Below, piece by piece: positions 33,166-41,977 of a stretch of DNA of 64,000 bases. The translations under genes and the position numbers were made by a program. Each line of letters opens with the position of its first letter. Position 1 is the stretch's first letter. The stretch comes from Alphaproteobacteria bacterium (GTDB lineage Bacteria; Pseudomonadota; Alphaproteobacteria; Thalassobaculales; Thalassobaculaceae), in NCBI GenBank assembly GCA_024742605.1, contig JANSYC010000008.1, positions 1-64,000 of the forward strand, given 5' to 3'. The notes under the pieces are model-generated. The model saw only the letters and a program-made list of their open reading frames with translations. It searched no databases and was not told the DNA's origin.

Positions 33166-34221
33166 ATGGCATTGTCCGTTCTCAAAAAAGTAGGTGCCGT
33201 CGCGGCGACCTGCGCAGTTGCACTCACCATGTCCGCAGGCGATGCGGACGCTAAGAAAGTGCGTTGGAAAATGCACTCCGCGTTCGGCACCAACGTGGCC
33301 GTGCTCGGTAACGTCGGCATTCGGATCACCGAATGGACCCGCGAGATGTCCGACGGCGACTTCGACATCAAGCTGTTCGAGCCCGGCGCACTGGCCGGTG
33401 GCTACGCGTACTACGATCCGATCTCTCAGGGCGCTTTCGAAGCCGCCTACGGCACTCCGGGTGCGAACCAGGGCAAGAACTCCGTGTTCGCGTTCCTGTC
33501 CACCTGGCCGTTCGGTCCGGGCGCGCTCGAGTTCAACGCGTGGCTGCAGTACGGCGGCGGCGTCGAGCTCGGAAAGGAATTCTACGGCCGGGACGGCATC
33601 GAGTACTTCTACTGCGGCATGATCCCGCCGGAGACCTCGGGCTGGTTCCGTGAGCCGATCGAGAGCCTCGATCAGCTGAAGGGCCTGAAGATGCGGTTCT
33701 TCGGTGTCGGCGCGAAGGTCATGCAGAAGCTCGGCGTTTCCACCCAGCAGCTTGCTGGTGGTGACATCTACCCGGCGCTGGAGCTGGGCACGATCGACGC
33801 GACCGAGTTCTCCATGCCGGCGATTGACCGGTCCTACGGCTTCTACCAGATCGCGAAGTACAACTACTTCCCCGGCTGGCACCAGCAGTCGACCACCAAC
33901 GAGGTTCTGTTGAACCGCGAGGCATGGGAGAAGCTGGAGAAGCCGCAGCAGGCGATGTTCAGCACTGCCTGTATGGCGAATATCGGTGTCGAGCTGGCCG
34001 AGGGTGAAGCCCTTCAGCCTGCTGCAATGCTCGCGAATATCGCCGATGGCGTGACCAATGTGAGCTGGAGCGACGAGGTCCTGGATACCCTTCGTGAGAA
34101 GTGGGAAGAGGTGCTCGCCGAGGAACTCGCCGCCAATCCGGACGTGCAGACTCTCTGGGACAGCTATACCAAGTTCAACGAGAGCTACAAGATCTGGGGC
34201 GAAATGGGTTACCTGAAGTAA
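33166..34221 (+). CDS. dctP: DctP-type TRAP solute-binding protein
   Basis: A 351-residue binding protein with a signal peptide (residues 1-~29, ending ADA). Mature features: KVRWKMHSAFGTNVAVLG, an FDIKLFEPGALAGGYAYYD loop, and the substrate-binding Arg in LKGLKMRFFGVGAKV; ALELGTIDATEFSMP follows. It resembles TakP-like 2-oxo-acid or lactate binding proteins. A strong GGAGG precedes ATG 33166. A weak TTGACA element at 33043 may be the promoter -35. Paired with DctQ and DctM downstream. Confidence 0.9.
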   Translation: MALSVLKKVGAVAATCAVALTMSAGDADAKKVRWKMHSAFGTNVAVLGNVGIRITEWTREMSDGDFDIKLFEPGALAGGYAYYDPISQGAFEAAYGTPGANQGKNSVFAFLSTWPFGPGALEFNAWLQYGGGVELGKEFYGRDGIEYFYCGMIPPETSGWFREPIESLDQLKGLKMRFFGVGAKVMQKLGVSTQQLAGGDIYPALELGTIDATEFSMPAIDRSYGFYQIAKYNYFPGWHQQSTTNEVLLNREAWEKLEKPQQAMFSTACMANIGVELAEGEALQPAAMLANIADGVTNVSWSDEVLDTLREKWEEVLAEELAANPDVQTLWDSYTKFNESYKIWGEMGYLK

Positions 34222-34231
34222 TCCAACCTCT

Positions 34232-34299
34232 GGAACCGCATCGCTTCGACGTCGGGTTGTCACACTCACGGTGTGACCCCAACGATCCGATGCGGTTCC
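34232..34299 (+). repeat. Nested inverted repeats after dctP
   Basis: GGAACCGCATCG (34232-34243) pairs perfectly with CGATGCGGTTCC (34288-34299). Inside, GTCACAC (34259-34265) pairs with GTGTGAC (34271-34277). The transcript of the dctP-dctQ gap would fold into a long hairpin. With the terminator just after it, this likely raises dctP over dctQM expression by mRNA protection and partial termination. Confidence 0.75.
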
Positions 34300-34308
34300 C
34301 AAGACCCG

Positions 34309-34337
34309 AAAAACGGCGGCGGATCGTCGCCGTTTTT
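34309..34337 (+). terminator. Intrinsic terminator between dctP and dctQ
   Basis: AAAACGGCGGCG, a 3-base loop and CGTCGCCGTTTT form a 12-bp stem with one G-T pair, ending in a T5 run. It lies 88 bp after dctP and 123 bp before dctQ, as expected for differential expression of binding protein and permease. Confidence 0.8.
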
Positions 34338-34459
34338 CTCTTGAGCCGGAACTCTCCGAACACGTCGTCTTAGGTTGCTGCCGGGTCTGCGAGAGCCTCG
34401 TGGGCTGTGACGTGATGCGGAGTGTTCCCCCACAGGGCAAACAAACTGGACAGAGGTCG

Positions 34460-35125
34460 ATGGGTGGTTTACTGGTTTTAGCGAACGGGTTGGACCGGTT
34501 CGCGCGAGAGGTGGGCAAGACGGTCGGGTGGATGATGCTGCCGCTGATCTTCATCATCATGTTCGATGTCGTCACGCGGAAGATCGACTTCACGCGGCTG
34601 CTTTTTGCGACGTACACCGCCGAGTCGGGTATCTCCGTCTCGACGATTCTCCAGGACCTGCAATGGCATTTTCACGCCATCTTGCTGATGCTCACCTTCG
34701 GTTTCGGCTATCTCGCGAACGCCCATGTTCGGGTCGACGTGTTCCGCGAGTTGCTCTCGAAGACGAAGCAGGCCTGGATTGAGCTCGTCGGACTGGTCCT
34801 GCTGGGTGTCCCCTTCGTCATACTGATGATGGTCTATTCGTTCGATATGGTGGCGCTGTCCTTCCATCAGGGCGAGGGGTCGGAGTCCCTGACCGGTATC
34901 GGGCAACGGTGGATCATCAAGAGCGTGATGATCATCGGCTTCACGGTGCTGATGATGTCTTTCATCGCAACCATCATCCGCCTGTGCGCCTATCTGTTCG
35001 GCAGCCAGTTTCAGCAGGATGAGGGCTCGGGCGGATTGGAAATCTTCGCAGGTGACGCGAAAGAATTGGAAGAGGCGCGCCGCCAGGCGGAGCGCGCTCT
35101 CCTGGAAGAGAGTGCCAGACAATGA
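34460..35125 (+). CDS. dctQ: TRAP transporter small permease (DctQ)
   Basis: A 221-residue membrane protein with four helices (WMMLPLIFIIMFDVVTRKID, FHAILLMLTFGFGYLANAHV, LVGLVLLGVPFVILMMVYSF, and SVMIIGFTVLMMSFIATII) and a charged C-terminal tail. ATG 34460 follows AGAGG; an open frame 20 codons longer has no ribosome site. The stop overlaps the DctM start by four bases. Confidence 0.9.
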   Translation: MGGLLVLANGLDRFAREVGKTVGWMMLPLIFIIMFDVVTRKIDFTRLLFATYTAESGISVSTILQDLQWHFHAILLMLTFGFGYLANAHVRVDVFRELLSKTKQAWIELVGLVLLGVPFVILMMVYSFDMVALSFHQGEGSESLTGIGQRWIIKSVMIIGFTVLMMSFIATIIRLCAYLFGSQFQQDEGSGGLEIFAGDAKELEEARRQAERALLEESARQ

Positions 35126-36738
35126 TGGAAATGTGGGAGCTGATCTACGACCACCTCTACGAATTTATCGGCGCGTACATGTTCCTCGCGCTGGCCTTCA
35201 TGCTGTTCACGGGGCTGCCGGTGGCGATCGCCCTCGGTGGCGTGTCGATGGTGTTCGGCGTTCTCGCGATCGAACTCGGGTTTCTCGACTTCGCGGTGTT
35301 CTATCAGGTGATCCAGCGGGTCTGGGGCGGTGACGGTGCGTCGGGTGCCATCCAGAACCCGATCCTGGTGGCGATCCCGTGCTTCGTCTTCATGGGCACC
35401 ATGCTCGAGAAGTCGAAGGTCGCCGAGGACCTGCTGCATATTCTGCAGGTTATGCTGCGTCGGGTCCCCGGTGCGCTGGCTCTGTCGGTAACCGTGATGG
35501 GCACCATCATGGCGGCGACCACCGGCATCATCGGCGCATCGGTGGTTATGATGACCTTGCTGGCGCTGCCGGCAATGCTGACCCGCGGTTACAATCCGGC
35601 GCTCGCGACCGGAACCATCGCGGCCTCCGCCACGCTGGGCATTCTCATCCCGCCGTCGATCATGCTTGTGCTGATGGCCAACCTGCTGGCCGTGTCGGTC
35701 GGCAACCTGTTCATCGGTGCGATCTTCCCGGGCCTGGTTCTGGCCGGCCTCTACTTCCTCTACATCGTGACCACCTGCACGATCAAACCGCATCTGGCGC
35801 CGCCTTTGCCGGACGGAATGATCAAGCTCAATCCGACCCGTGTCTCCAATGTCATCAAATTCCTGGGCGTTGCGGCACTGGCGATCGTCGTGGCGATTGT
35901 CGGCGACTCGTCCGGCGTGGCGGAGTGGGTGAACTGGGGTCTGAGTGCGTTCCTGGTGATCTTCCTGGCCTCCATGATCATCGGCCGGGCCGAGGGCAAC
36001 ACCCTGCTCGGGGGGATTCTGAAGGGCTTCGTGCCGCCGATCTTCCTGATCGTGATGGTGCTGGGTTCGATCTTCGCGGGCTGGGCGACCCCGACCGAAG
36101 CGGCTGGCGTCGGTGCCTTCGGATCTCTGGTGCTGGCCTGGTTCAACCGGACCCTCAATCGCGAGGTGCTGACCTCGGTGATCCACCGGACGGCCCTCAC
36201 AACGGCGATGATCTTCTTCATCTTCGTGGGGGCCACGGCGTTCTCGACCATCTTCCGGAACGTCTACGGCGAGGATCTGATCATCGAATTCATCGAGTGG
36301 CTGGAGTTGAGCCCCTGGGCGCTCCTGTTCATGCTGATGTTCTCGATCTTCCTGCTGGGTTTCTTCTTCGATTTCCTGGAGATCACCCTGATCATCCTGC
36401 CGGTGTTCGCGCCGGTGATCCGGACCCTGGCGCCGGCCTTCGCACCCCATCTCGGGCTCGAGCCGCCGACCAACATGGCGCAGACCCGGCATCTGGAGGA
36501 ACAGGTGATATACTGGTTCGCCATTCTAGCGGCGACCAATCTACAGACCTCGTTCCTGACGCCACCTTTCGGTTTCGCGCTGTTCTACATGAAGGGCGTG
36601 GCACCGTCGGCGGTGAAGATGCAGGACATCTACAAGGGCATCATCCCCTTCGTGCTCCTGCAGGTCATCGGGCTCAGCGCGGTGGTCATGTTCCCGGAAC
36701 TGGCACTCTGGCTGCCGTCGCAGGTCTTCGGGCGATAG
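35122..36738 (+). CDS. dctM: TRAP transporter large permease (DctM)
   Basis: A 538-residue ion-coupled permease with ~12 helices. Family motifs: FTGLPVAIALGGVSMVFG, NPILVAIPCFVFMGTMLEKS, GIIGASVVMMTLLALPAML, and the SATLGILIPPSIMLVLMANL signature. It is longer than many DctM proteins, with a cytoplasmic loop near residues 225-240 and extended helices, as in TakM-like members. Translationally coupled to dctQ. Completes a DctPQM uptake system for a carboxylate. Confidence 0.93.
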   Translation: MMEMWELIYDHLYEFIGAYMFLALAFMLFTGLPVAIALGGVSMVFGVLAIELGFLDFAVFYQVIQRVWGGDGASGAIQNPILVAIPCFVFMGTMLEKSKVAEDLLHILQVMLRRVPGALALSVTVMGTIMAATTGIIGASVVMMTLLALPAMLTRGYNPALATGTIAASATLGILIPPSIMLVLMANLLAVSVGNLFIGAIFPGLVLAGLYFLYIVTTCTIKPHLAPPLPDGMIKLNPTRVSNVIKFLGVAALAIVVAIVGDSSGVAEWVNWGLSAFLVIFLASMIIGRAEGNTLLGGILKGFVPPIFLIVMVLGSIFAGWATPTEAAGVGAFGSLVLAWFNRTLNREVLTSVIHRTALTTAMIFFIFVGATAFSTIFRNVYGEDLIIEFIEWLELSPWALLFMLMFSIFLLGFFFDFLEITLIILPVFAPVIRTLAPAFAPHLGLEPPTNMAQTRHLEEQVIYWFAILAATNLQTSFLTPPFGFALFYMKGVAPSAVKMQDIYKGIIPFVLLQVIGLSAVVMFPELALWLPSQVFGR

Positions 36739-36768
36739 CGAAGCGGCGGTACACACAAGCTCTCGGCG

Positions 36769-36792
36769 CGGCCGTCCCTTTCGGGGCGGCCG
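36769..36792 (+). terminator. Hairpin after dctM
   Basis: CGGCCGTCCC, TTTC and GGGGCGGCCG form a 10-bp stem with one T-G pair and a tetraloop, followed by TTCCGCTTTC. No long T-run, so termination may be partial; the hydrolase gene starts 64 bp later. Confidence 0.6.
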
Positions 36793-36855
36793 TTCCGCTT
36801 TCAAAGGCTTTAGGGACCGCCTAAGCTTTCCTGAACCTGCCGGGGAGCACCGCAA

Positions 36856-37794
36856 ATGGACTTGGATCCGCAATGCCGCGCCATGCTGGAGGCGATCGCC
36901 GCGAACGGCTCGCCCTTCGATACCGACGATGCGGTCGAAGCCCGCAGGCTGGTCGCCGCCACCACCAAACCCCTGCCGGATCCGGATCCCCGGTTCTCCG
37001 CAGTTCGGGACGGCAGCTTTCCGGGGCCCGGCGGTGCGATCGGGTATCGCTACTACCGCCCAACGGGGATCGCCGCCTGCGGGGCGCCCGCGCTGATCTT
37101 CTATCACGGCGGCGGCATGGTCTTCGGCACCCTGGACAGCCACGATCCGATTTGCCGGGCGGCGGCAATCGGGGCGGGGTGCGTGGTGCTCTCCATCGAC
37201 TACCGGCTGGCGCCCGAGGCGGTTTTCCCGGCGGCCGTGATGGATTCCTGGGCGGCGTTCATGGAGGTGGTCGACCGGGCCGCGAGCTTCGGGATCGATG
37301 CGGCGCGGATCGCCGTCGGCGGTGACAGCGCGGGCGGCAACCTGGCGGCGGTGATTTCGTTGATGGCCCGCGACGTCGCCGGTCCCTTGCCGTGTTTCCA
37401 GTGGCTGATCTACCCGAACACCGACATGGCGGCGCGGGGCGGCTCGATCGACGCCTTCGCCGACGGCTATTTCCTGACCCGGGACGGACTCGCCTGGATC
37501 CAGAAGCTGTACCTCACCTCGGAGGATCAGAAGTTCGACTGGCGCGCCTCACCGCTGCGGGCGCCGAGCCTGGCGCGGGTCGCTCCGGCCCTGGTGCAGA
37601 CCGCCGGGTTCGATCCGCTGAAGGACGAAGGCACGGCCTACGCCGCCCGCCTGAAGGAGGCCGGGGTGGCGGTTGAGCTGATCGACTATCCGGGGATGAT
37701 CCACGGATTCATCCGGGCGATCGGTGCGATCGATGTGGCGCAACAGGCGGTCGATGACGGGGTCAAAGCCCTCAAGTCGGCTTTTGCCGCCTGA
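36856..37794 (+). CDS. HSL-family alpha/beta hydrolase
   Basis: A 312-residue esterase of the hormone-sensitive lipase group. HGGGMVFGTLDSHD holds the oxyanion HGGG; the nucleophile is Ser in GGDSAGGNLAAV; the acid is probably Asp in TAGFDPLKDEG; the His is in GMIHGF. ATG 36856 follows GGGGAG. Probably hydrolyses a carboxylic ester whose acid is handled by the adjacent TRAP system, an inference from position. Its 3' end overlaps the convergent AroQ-like gene by 23 bp. Confidence 0.9.
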   Translation: MDLDPQCRAMLEAIAANGSPFDTDDAVEARRLVAATTKPLPDPDPRFSAVRDGSFPGPGGAIGYRYYRPTGIAACGAPALIFYHGGGMVFGTLDSHDPICRAAAIGAGCVVLSIDYRLAPEAVFPAAVMDSWAAFMEVVDRAASFGIDAARIAVGGDSAGGNLAAVISLMARDVAGPLPCFQWLIYPNTDMAARGGSIDAFADGYFLTRDGLAWIQKLYLTSEDQKFDWRASPLRAPSLARVAPALVQTAGFDPLKDEGTAYAARLKEAGVAVELIDYPGMIHGFIRAIGAIDVAQQAVDDGVKALKSAFAA

Positions 37795-38212
37795 TCACAC
37801 GGATCAGCGCCTCAAGCCCCAGGGAATAGGAGTCGAGGCCCAGGCCGACGATCATGCCGGCCGACTCCTCGGCCAGCACCGAATGCATGCCGCGCTTCTC
37901 GAGATTGGTCATGTGCACTTCGATGTAGGGCAGCCGCACTCCCCGCAGACAGTCCCGCAGGGCGAAGCCCTGATAGAGAAATCCGGCCGGGTTCATCAGC
38001 AGGCCGTCGATCCCGTCGCGTGCGGCCTGGTAGATGCGGGTGATCGCCTCGCCCTCGATGTTGGAATAGAAAATGTCGAGGTCGACACCTTTCGACTCCG
38101 CTTCGGCACCGATCATCGCGTCCAGTTCCGCCGCCGTGGTGGTGCCGTACAATTCCGGCTGGCGGCGTCCGAGCCATTCCATGTTCGCACCCTGAACCAG
38201 CAAGACTCTCAT
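37772..38212 (-). CDS. Divergent type II dehydroquinase-like protein
   Basis: A 146-residue protein of the AroQ fold: LLVQGANMEWLGRRQPELYG replaces the usual GPNLNLLG-R-P--YG, IEVHMTNL replaces EVHLSN (His kept), and Arg and Tyr of the flexible loop are present. The conserved NPGAYTHTS block is changed to NPAGFLYQGFALRDCL. Length matches AroQ. The altered block suggests it is not the housekeeping shikimate enzyme but a paralogue acting on a related cyclic hydroxy-acid, or a catabolic quinate-type enzyme. Encoded convergently with the hydrolase. Confidence 0.72.
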   Translation of the reverse strand: MRVLLVQGANMEWLGRRQPELYGTTTAAELDAMIGAEAESKGVDLDIFYSNIEGEAITRIYQAARDGIDGLLMNPAGFLYQGFALRDCLRGVRLPYIEVHMTNLEKRGMHSVLAEESAGMIVGLGLDSYSLGLEALIRVIRRQKPT

Positions 38213-38307
38213 GCCGTTCTCCCCTTTGCTGTAGGTCAGGATGCTATGCGACGATGCGCGCTAAGACAAAGGCCCGGAAACCCGGCGCATATGCAGGAGG
38301 ATGTCGG

Positions 38308-38976
38308 ATGAGCGAAGCCGTGATGGCGGTCTGGGGCGATGCCGCCCCCGAGGCGGATGCCGAGTTCAGCGAATGGTACCATCGCGAACACGTGCCGCAG
38401 CGGGTCGGCTTCCCCGGCTGGCGGTCCGGCCGGCGCTACAAAAAGATCGGACGGGGCAAGCACCGCTATCTCGCCCTCTACGAGGCCGACTCGCTGGCCG
38501 CCTTCGACGATCCGGTCTATCGCCATTCGCTGGACAATCCGACCGAATGGACCAAGCGGATGATGCCGCATTTCCGGAATTTCATCCGCTCGGTCTGCCG
38601 TGTCCGGTTCGTCTCGGGCGAGGTGGCGGGTTCGGTGCTCGCCACCATCCGCTACGCACCGCCGGACGGGCAGGCTGAACCGATCGCCCGCTGGATTTCC
38701 GGTCTGGCCCTGCACGACCTGCGGGAACGGGAAGGCATCACCCGGGTCGCATTCTGGCAGTCGGATCTGGACCGATCTCTGGTCGGCACCACCGAGCAGA
38801 AGATCCGTAAGGGGGCGGACGGAAAGGCGCCATTCACCGCCGTGATCGAGGGCACCGACGAGAGCTTCGTGCGGGCTGCCCTCGAGGAAAGCGGCATCGA
38901 GGCCGGATTGGCGGAACGCGAGGCCCGCGACGTCACCATCGGCGTCTACCGGCTGATGTTCGCGCTGGGGGGATAG
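38308..38976 (+). CDS. Dimeric alpha/beta-barrel (EthD/ABM-like) protein
   Basis: A 222-residue soluble protein. The N-terminal ~100 residues resemble an EthD/ABM-type ferredoxin-like barrel (EFSEWYHREHVPQRVGFPGW, KHRYLALYEADSLAAF); the second half (ISGLALHDLREREGITRVAFWQ) looks like a repeat of the same fold. CAGGAGG precedes ATG 38308 by seven bases. Such proteins act as small oxygenases or isomerases, or have no known activity. Its stop is four bases from the convergent sigma-54 activator's stop. Function unassigned. Confidence 0.62.
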   Translation: MSEAVMAVWGDAAPEADAEFSEWYHREHVPQRVGFPGWRSGRRYKKIGRGKHRYLALYEADSLAAFDDPVYRHSLDNPTEWTKRMMPHFRNFIRSVCRVRFVSGEVAGSVLATIRYAPPDGQAEPIARWISGLALHDLREREGITRVAFWQSDLDRSLVGTTEQKIRKGADGKAPFTAVIEGTDESFVRAALEESGIEAGLAEREARDVTIGVYRLMFALGG

Positions 38977-38979
38977 GGG

Positions 38980-40596
38980 TCAGCTCATCTCGGCCAGCCT
39001 TTTGTAAAGGTACCCCCGGCTGACTCCGAGCAGTTCCGCGGCCCGTTTCTTGTTGCCGTGCGTGGTCTCCAGCGCCTGCCGGATCAATCCTTCCTCGACG
39101 CTTTCCAGGCGCCGCTTCAACGGTGCGCGCGGACCGGTGCTGGGTGCCGCCGCGAGGTCGGCCAGATCCTCGGCTGTCAACTCGGGACCTTCGGCGAAGA
39201 TGGCGGCCTTCTGGATCACGTTGATCAGCTCCCGCACGTTCCCCGGCCAGGAATGCCGCGCCAGCACCGCCAGCGCATCCGGCCGGAGCCCGCGCACGGC
39301 CAGCCCGTGGCGGTCGGCGGTTCGGTCGAGGATGGCGCGGGCGATCACCGGGATATCCTCGACCCGCTCCCGCAAGGGCGGGGTGGTCAGGGTCACGACC
39401 CCGATGCGGAAATAGAGATCGGCCCGGAACCTCTCCTCCGCGATCAGCTTCTCCAGCGGGCGGTTGGTGGCCGTCACCAGGCGGAAATCGGCCTGCCGCG
39501 GGACGGTGCCTCCGAGCCGCTCGAACCGGCCCTCGTCCAGAACCCGCAGCATCTTGGCCTGGGTCTCGGCGGACATGTCGCCGATCTCGTCCAGGAAGAA
39601 GGTGCCGCCGTCGGCCGCTTCCAGCTTGCCGGGACGGCCCTTGGCCTGGGCGCCGGTGAAGGCGCCCGGCTCGGTGCCGAACAGCTCGGACTCGACCAGG
39701 GTCTCGGGCAGGGCGGCGGCGTTCAGCATCACCAGCGGGCCGCTCCCGCGGTCGGACAGTCCGTGCAGGGCGTGGGCCACCAGCTCCTTGCCGGTCCCGC
39801 TTTCGCCCCGGATCAGGACCGGCACGTCCAGGGGCGCGACGCGGGCAATGTCGGATTTGAGCTTTGTGATCGCCGGGCTGTCGCCGATCAGGGCATCTAG
39901 CGGGTCAGGTCGGCCGCGCAGTGCCGCCAACTCCCGTTTGTAGTGATCGACCTGGGCCCGCAGGCGCGCGATCTCCCGGCCGAAGGCTGCCGCCTGTTCC
40001 GGACCCTTGAACATCACCTGTCCGATGGCGCCCAGCACGGTGCCGTCGCGCTTGATCGGGAACCGGCTGACCACCCGGTCGATCCCGCGCATGTTCTGAA
40101 CCTGTCCGATCTCGGCGCGGCCGCTGCGCGCGACCTCCGGCAGACGGGTGTTCTCGATCACCTGGTCGGCCGGCTGGCCCAAGCCTTCGCCGCGCTTGAT
40201 CCCGAAGAACCGCGCATGCACCGGACTGACCCAGCGCAGGCGCCCCTCGGTATCGACCACGGTGATCGCCTCATAAGGATTGGTCAAAAAGTGCGAGAGG
40301 ATATCATGGGCGAATGCGACCGATCCCGCGAAGTCCGCCAGCGGATCCTCAGCCCCGCTGGGCCACAGCATGTGCAGCACGGCGGCCTCGCCGGGAATCG
40401 ACAGGATCGACCATGTGCGGTCCTCTTGTGCGAATGTCCAGAGGCGACGGGTCCGGCCGGACGCTTGAAGCGCTGTTCCGATGTCAGGCTCCACGGTCAC
40501 ATCCGCATACTGGATGTGGCCGTCAACGGACAGCAGGACGAGATGAGGAGGTGTGTTCACAGAAAGAACAATAGACAGATACAGTGTCTTCTTCAA
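38980..40596 (-). CDS. PAS-containing sigma-54 activator
   Basis: A ~538-residue enhancer-binding protein. An N-terminal sensing region (~1-100) and PAS domain (ITVVDTEGRLRWVSPVHARF) precede the AAA+ domain: Walker A GESGTGKE, sigma-54 contact loop ELFGTEPGAFTGA (GAFTGA kept), Walker B GGTFFLDEIGD and arginine finger regions. A Fis-type helix-turn-helix ends it (NKKRAAELLGVSRGYLYKRL). The start is unsure: TTG 40596 or GTG 40560, neither with a clear ribosome site. It is divergent from the CoA operon at 40683, whose promoter is -24/-12 type, so it almost certainly controls it; the inducer is probably an acid or acyl-CoA. Confidence 0.9.
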   Translation of the reverse strand: MKKTLYLSIVLSVNTPPHLVLLSVDGHIQYADVTVEPDIGTALQASGRTRRLWTFAQEDRTWSILSIPGEAAVLHMLWPSGAEDPLADFAGSVAFAHDILSHFLTNPYEAITVVDTEGRLRWVSPVHARFFGIKRGEGLGQPADQVIENTRLPEVARSGRAEIGQVQNMRGIDRVVSRFPIKRDGTVLGAIGQVMFKGPEQAAAFGREIARLRAQVDHYKRELAALRGRPDPLDALIGDSPAITKLKSDIARVAPLDVPVLIRGESGTGKELVAHALHGLSDRGSGPLVMLNAAALPETLVESELFGTEPGAFTGAQAKGRPGKLEAADGGTFFLDEIGDMSAETQAKMLRVLDEGRFERLGGTVPRQADFRLVTATNRPLEKLIAEERFRADLYFRIGVVTLTTPPLRERVEDIPVIARAILDRTADRHGLAVRGLRPDALAVLARHSWPGNVRELINVIQKAAIFAEGPELTAEDLADLAAAPSTGPRAPLKRRLESVEEGLIRQALETTHGNKKRAAELLGVSRGYLYKRLAEMS

Positions 40597-40597
40597 G

Positions 40598-40624
40598 AAC
40601 AGATGAAAGATTTAACCATCTGTT
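40598..40624. promoter_or_regulatory. Candidate activator site (inverted repeat)
   Basis: AACAGATG (40598-40605) and CATCTGTT (40617-40624) form a perfect 8-bp inverted repeat with an 11-base spacer. It lies between the sigma-54 activator and the -24/-12 promoter, about 45 bp from the -24 element. A helical-turn-scale spacing suits a Fis-type dimer. It is closer than most enhancers. Confidence 0.55.
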
Positions 40625-40642
40625 TTAACGGTATTTTTAGTC

Positions 40643-40658
40643 TGGCATGTAGGTTGCT
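40643..40658 (+). promoter_or_regulatory. Sigma-54 promoter (-24/-12)
   Basis: TGGCATGTAGGTTGCT fits TGGCACG-N4-TTGCW with one mismatch, with invariant GG and GC at correct spacing. Transcription would start near 40669, a few bases before the GGAGG of the CoA-transferase (ATG 40683). The divergent activator carries GAFTGA, so the two match functionally. Confidence 0.8.
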
Positions 40659-40682
40659 ATAAGTTGGTTCGGAGGAAACAAG

Positions 40683-41951
40683 ATGTCCACGACGACACCA
40701 GATGCGCCCGGGTCCGGCCTGCCCATGGATCGGTTGCCGCCACCGCCCGCGACCGCACCCTTCGCTCTGCTCGAGGGGGTGCGGGTGCTCGACCTGACCA
40801 CCTCGGTGGCGGGGCCCTATGCCACCATGCTGCTGGGCGACTACGGCGCCGAGGTGGTGAAGGTTGAGCGGCCCCGGACCGGCGACGATGCGCGTCACTG
40901 GGGACCTCCCTTCCTGGACGGCGAGTCGCTCTGGTTCCTGTCCGTCAATCGGAACAAGTGCAGCGTGACCCTCGATTACCGTGATGGTCCGGGGCGGGCC
41001 TTGTTCGAGGATCTGGTGCGGGCCAGCGACGTGGTCGTCACCAATCAGGTGCCCCGTGTGCAGGAAAAGCTGGGCGCCGACTACGAAACCCTCAAGGCGC
41101 TTAAGCCGGATCTGATCTTTGCGGCGCTCACCGGTTTCGGCCTGACCGGATCCCGCAAGGACAAGCTGTGCTACGACCTGATCGCCGAGGGCTATTCCGG
41201 CGTCATGGATCTGACGGGCGAGTTCGAGAATCCGCCCCAGAAGGTCGGCACGCCGGCGGCGGATCTGCTGGCCGGACACGATCTGGCGCTCGCGGTGGTC
41301 TCCGCATTGTTCGCGCATCGGCAGACCGGGCAGGGGCGTCTGATCGACATCTCCCTGGTCGAGAGCATGACCCGCTTCATGGCCCCGCGCCTTGTCAGCT
41401 ATCTGGGCTCGGGCGAGTTGCCGCGCCGTTCCGGTGCACGGGACAGCGTGATCTCGATCTATCAGGTGTTCGAAACGGCGGATCAGCCGATGACCCTGGC
41501 GATCGGCAATGACGGCATCTGGAAGCGGTTCTGGGTGGCCCTCGGTGAGCCCGAAATGGCGGACAATCCGGCCCATGCGACCAATGCGGACCGGCGCGCC
41601 GTGCGCGAGGCGATCGTGGGCGAGATTCAAGACCGGCTGGTGACGCGCGGGCGCGCCGACTGGCTGGCGCTGTTCGAGAGCGCGGGGGTGCCGGCCGGGC
41701 CGATTCAACGGCTGGACGAGGTGGCGGAAGATCCGGGGCTGGCGGAACGCGGGTTTCTGTACGCCCAGCCGCGACCCGGCAAGCCGGATGCCCCGCAACT
41801 GAACACCGGCGTGCACCTGGACGGTTCGCCGAACAGCCCGCGAATGCCACCACCGGGCCTTGGGGCGGACGCGGACGCTGTGCTCGGCGACTGGCTCGGG
41901 TACGATGCGGACAAGATCACCGAGGTCCGGGCCGCCGGCGCCCTCGGCTGA
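40683..41951 (+). CDS. Type III CoA-transferase (CaiB/BaiF)
   Basis: A 422-residue CoA-transferase, first gene of the sigma-54 operon. VRVLDLTTSVAGPYATMLLG and DYGAEVVKVERPRTGDD are the N-terminal motifs; the catalytic Asp region is YDLIAEGYSGVMDLTGE. GGAGG at 40671 precedes ATG 40683. It may transfer CoA to the substrate acid from a pathway thioester such as succinyl-CoA, in parallel with the ligase downstream. Confidence 0.9.
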   Translation: MSTTTPDAPGSGLPMDRLPPPPATAPFALLEGVRVLDLTTSVAGPYATMLLGDYGAEVVKVERPRTGDDARHWGPPFLDGESLWFLSVNRNKCSVTLDYRDGPGRALFEDLVRASDVVVTNQVPRVQEKLGADYETLKALKPDLIFAALTGFGLTGSRKDKLCYDLIAEGYSGVMDLTGEFENPPQKVGTPAADLLAGHDLALAVVSALFAHRQTGQGRLIDISLVESMTRFMAPRLVSYLGSGELPRRSGARDSVISIYQVFETADQPMTLAIGNDGIWKRFWVALGEPEMADNPAHATNADRRAVREAIVGEIQDRLVTRGRADWLALFESAGVPAGPIQRLDEVAEDPGLAERGFLYAQPRPGKPDAPQLNTGVHLDGSPNSPRMPPPGLGADADAVLGDWLGYDADKITEVRAAGALG

Positions 41952-41977
41952 AACCGATACTGGGAAGGAAAGACCAG

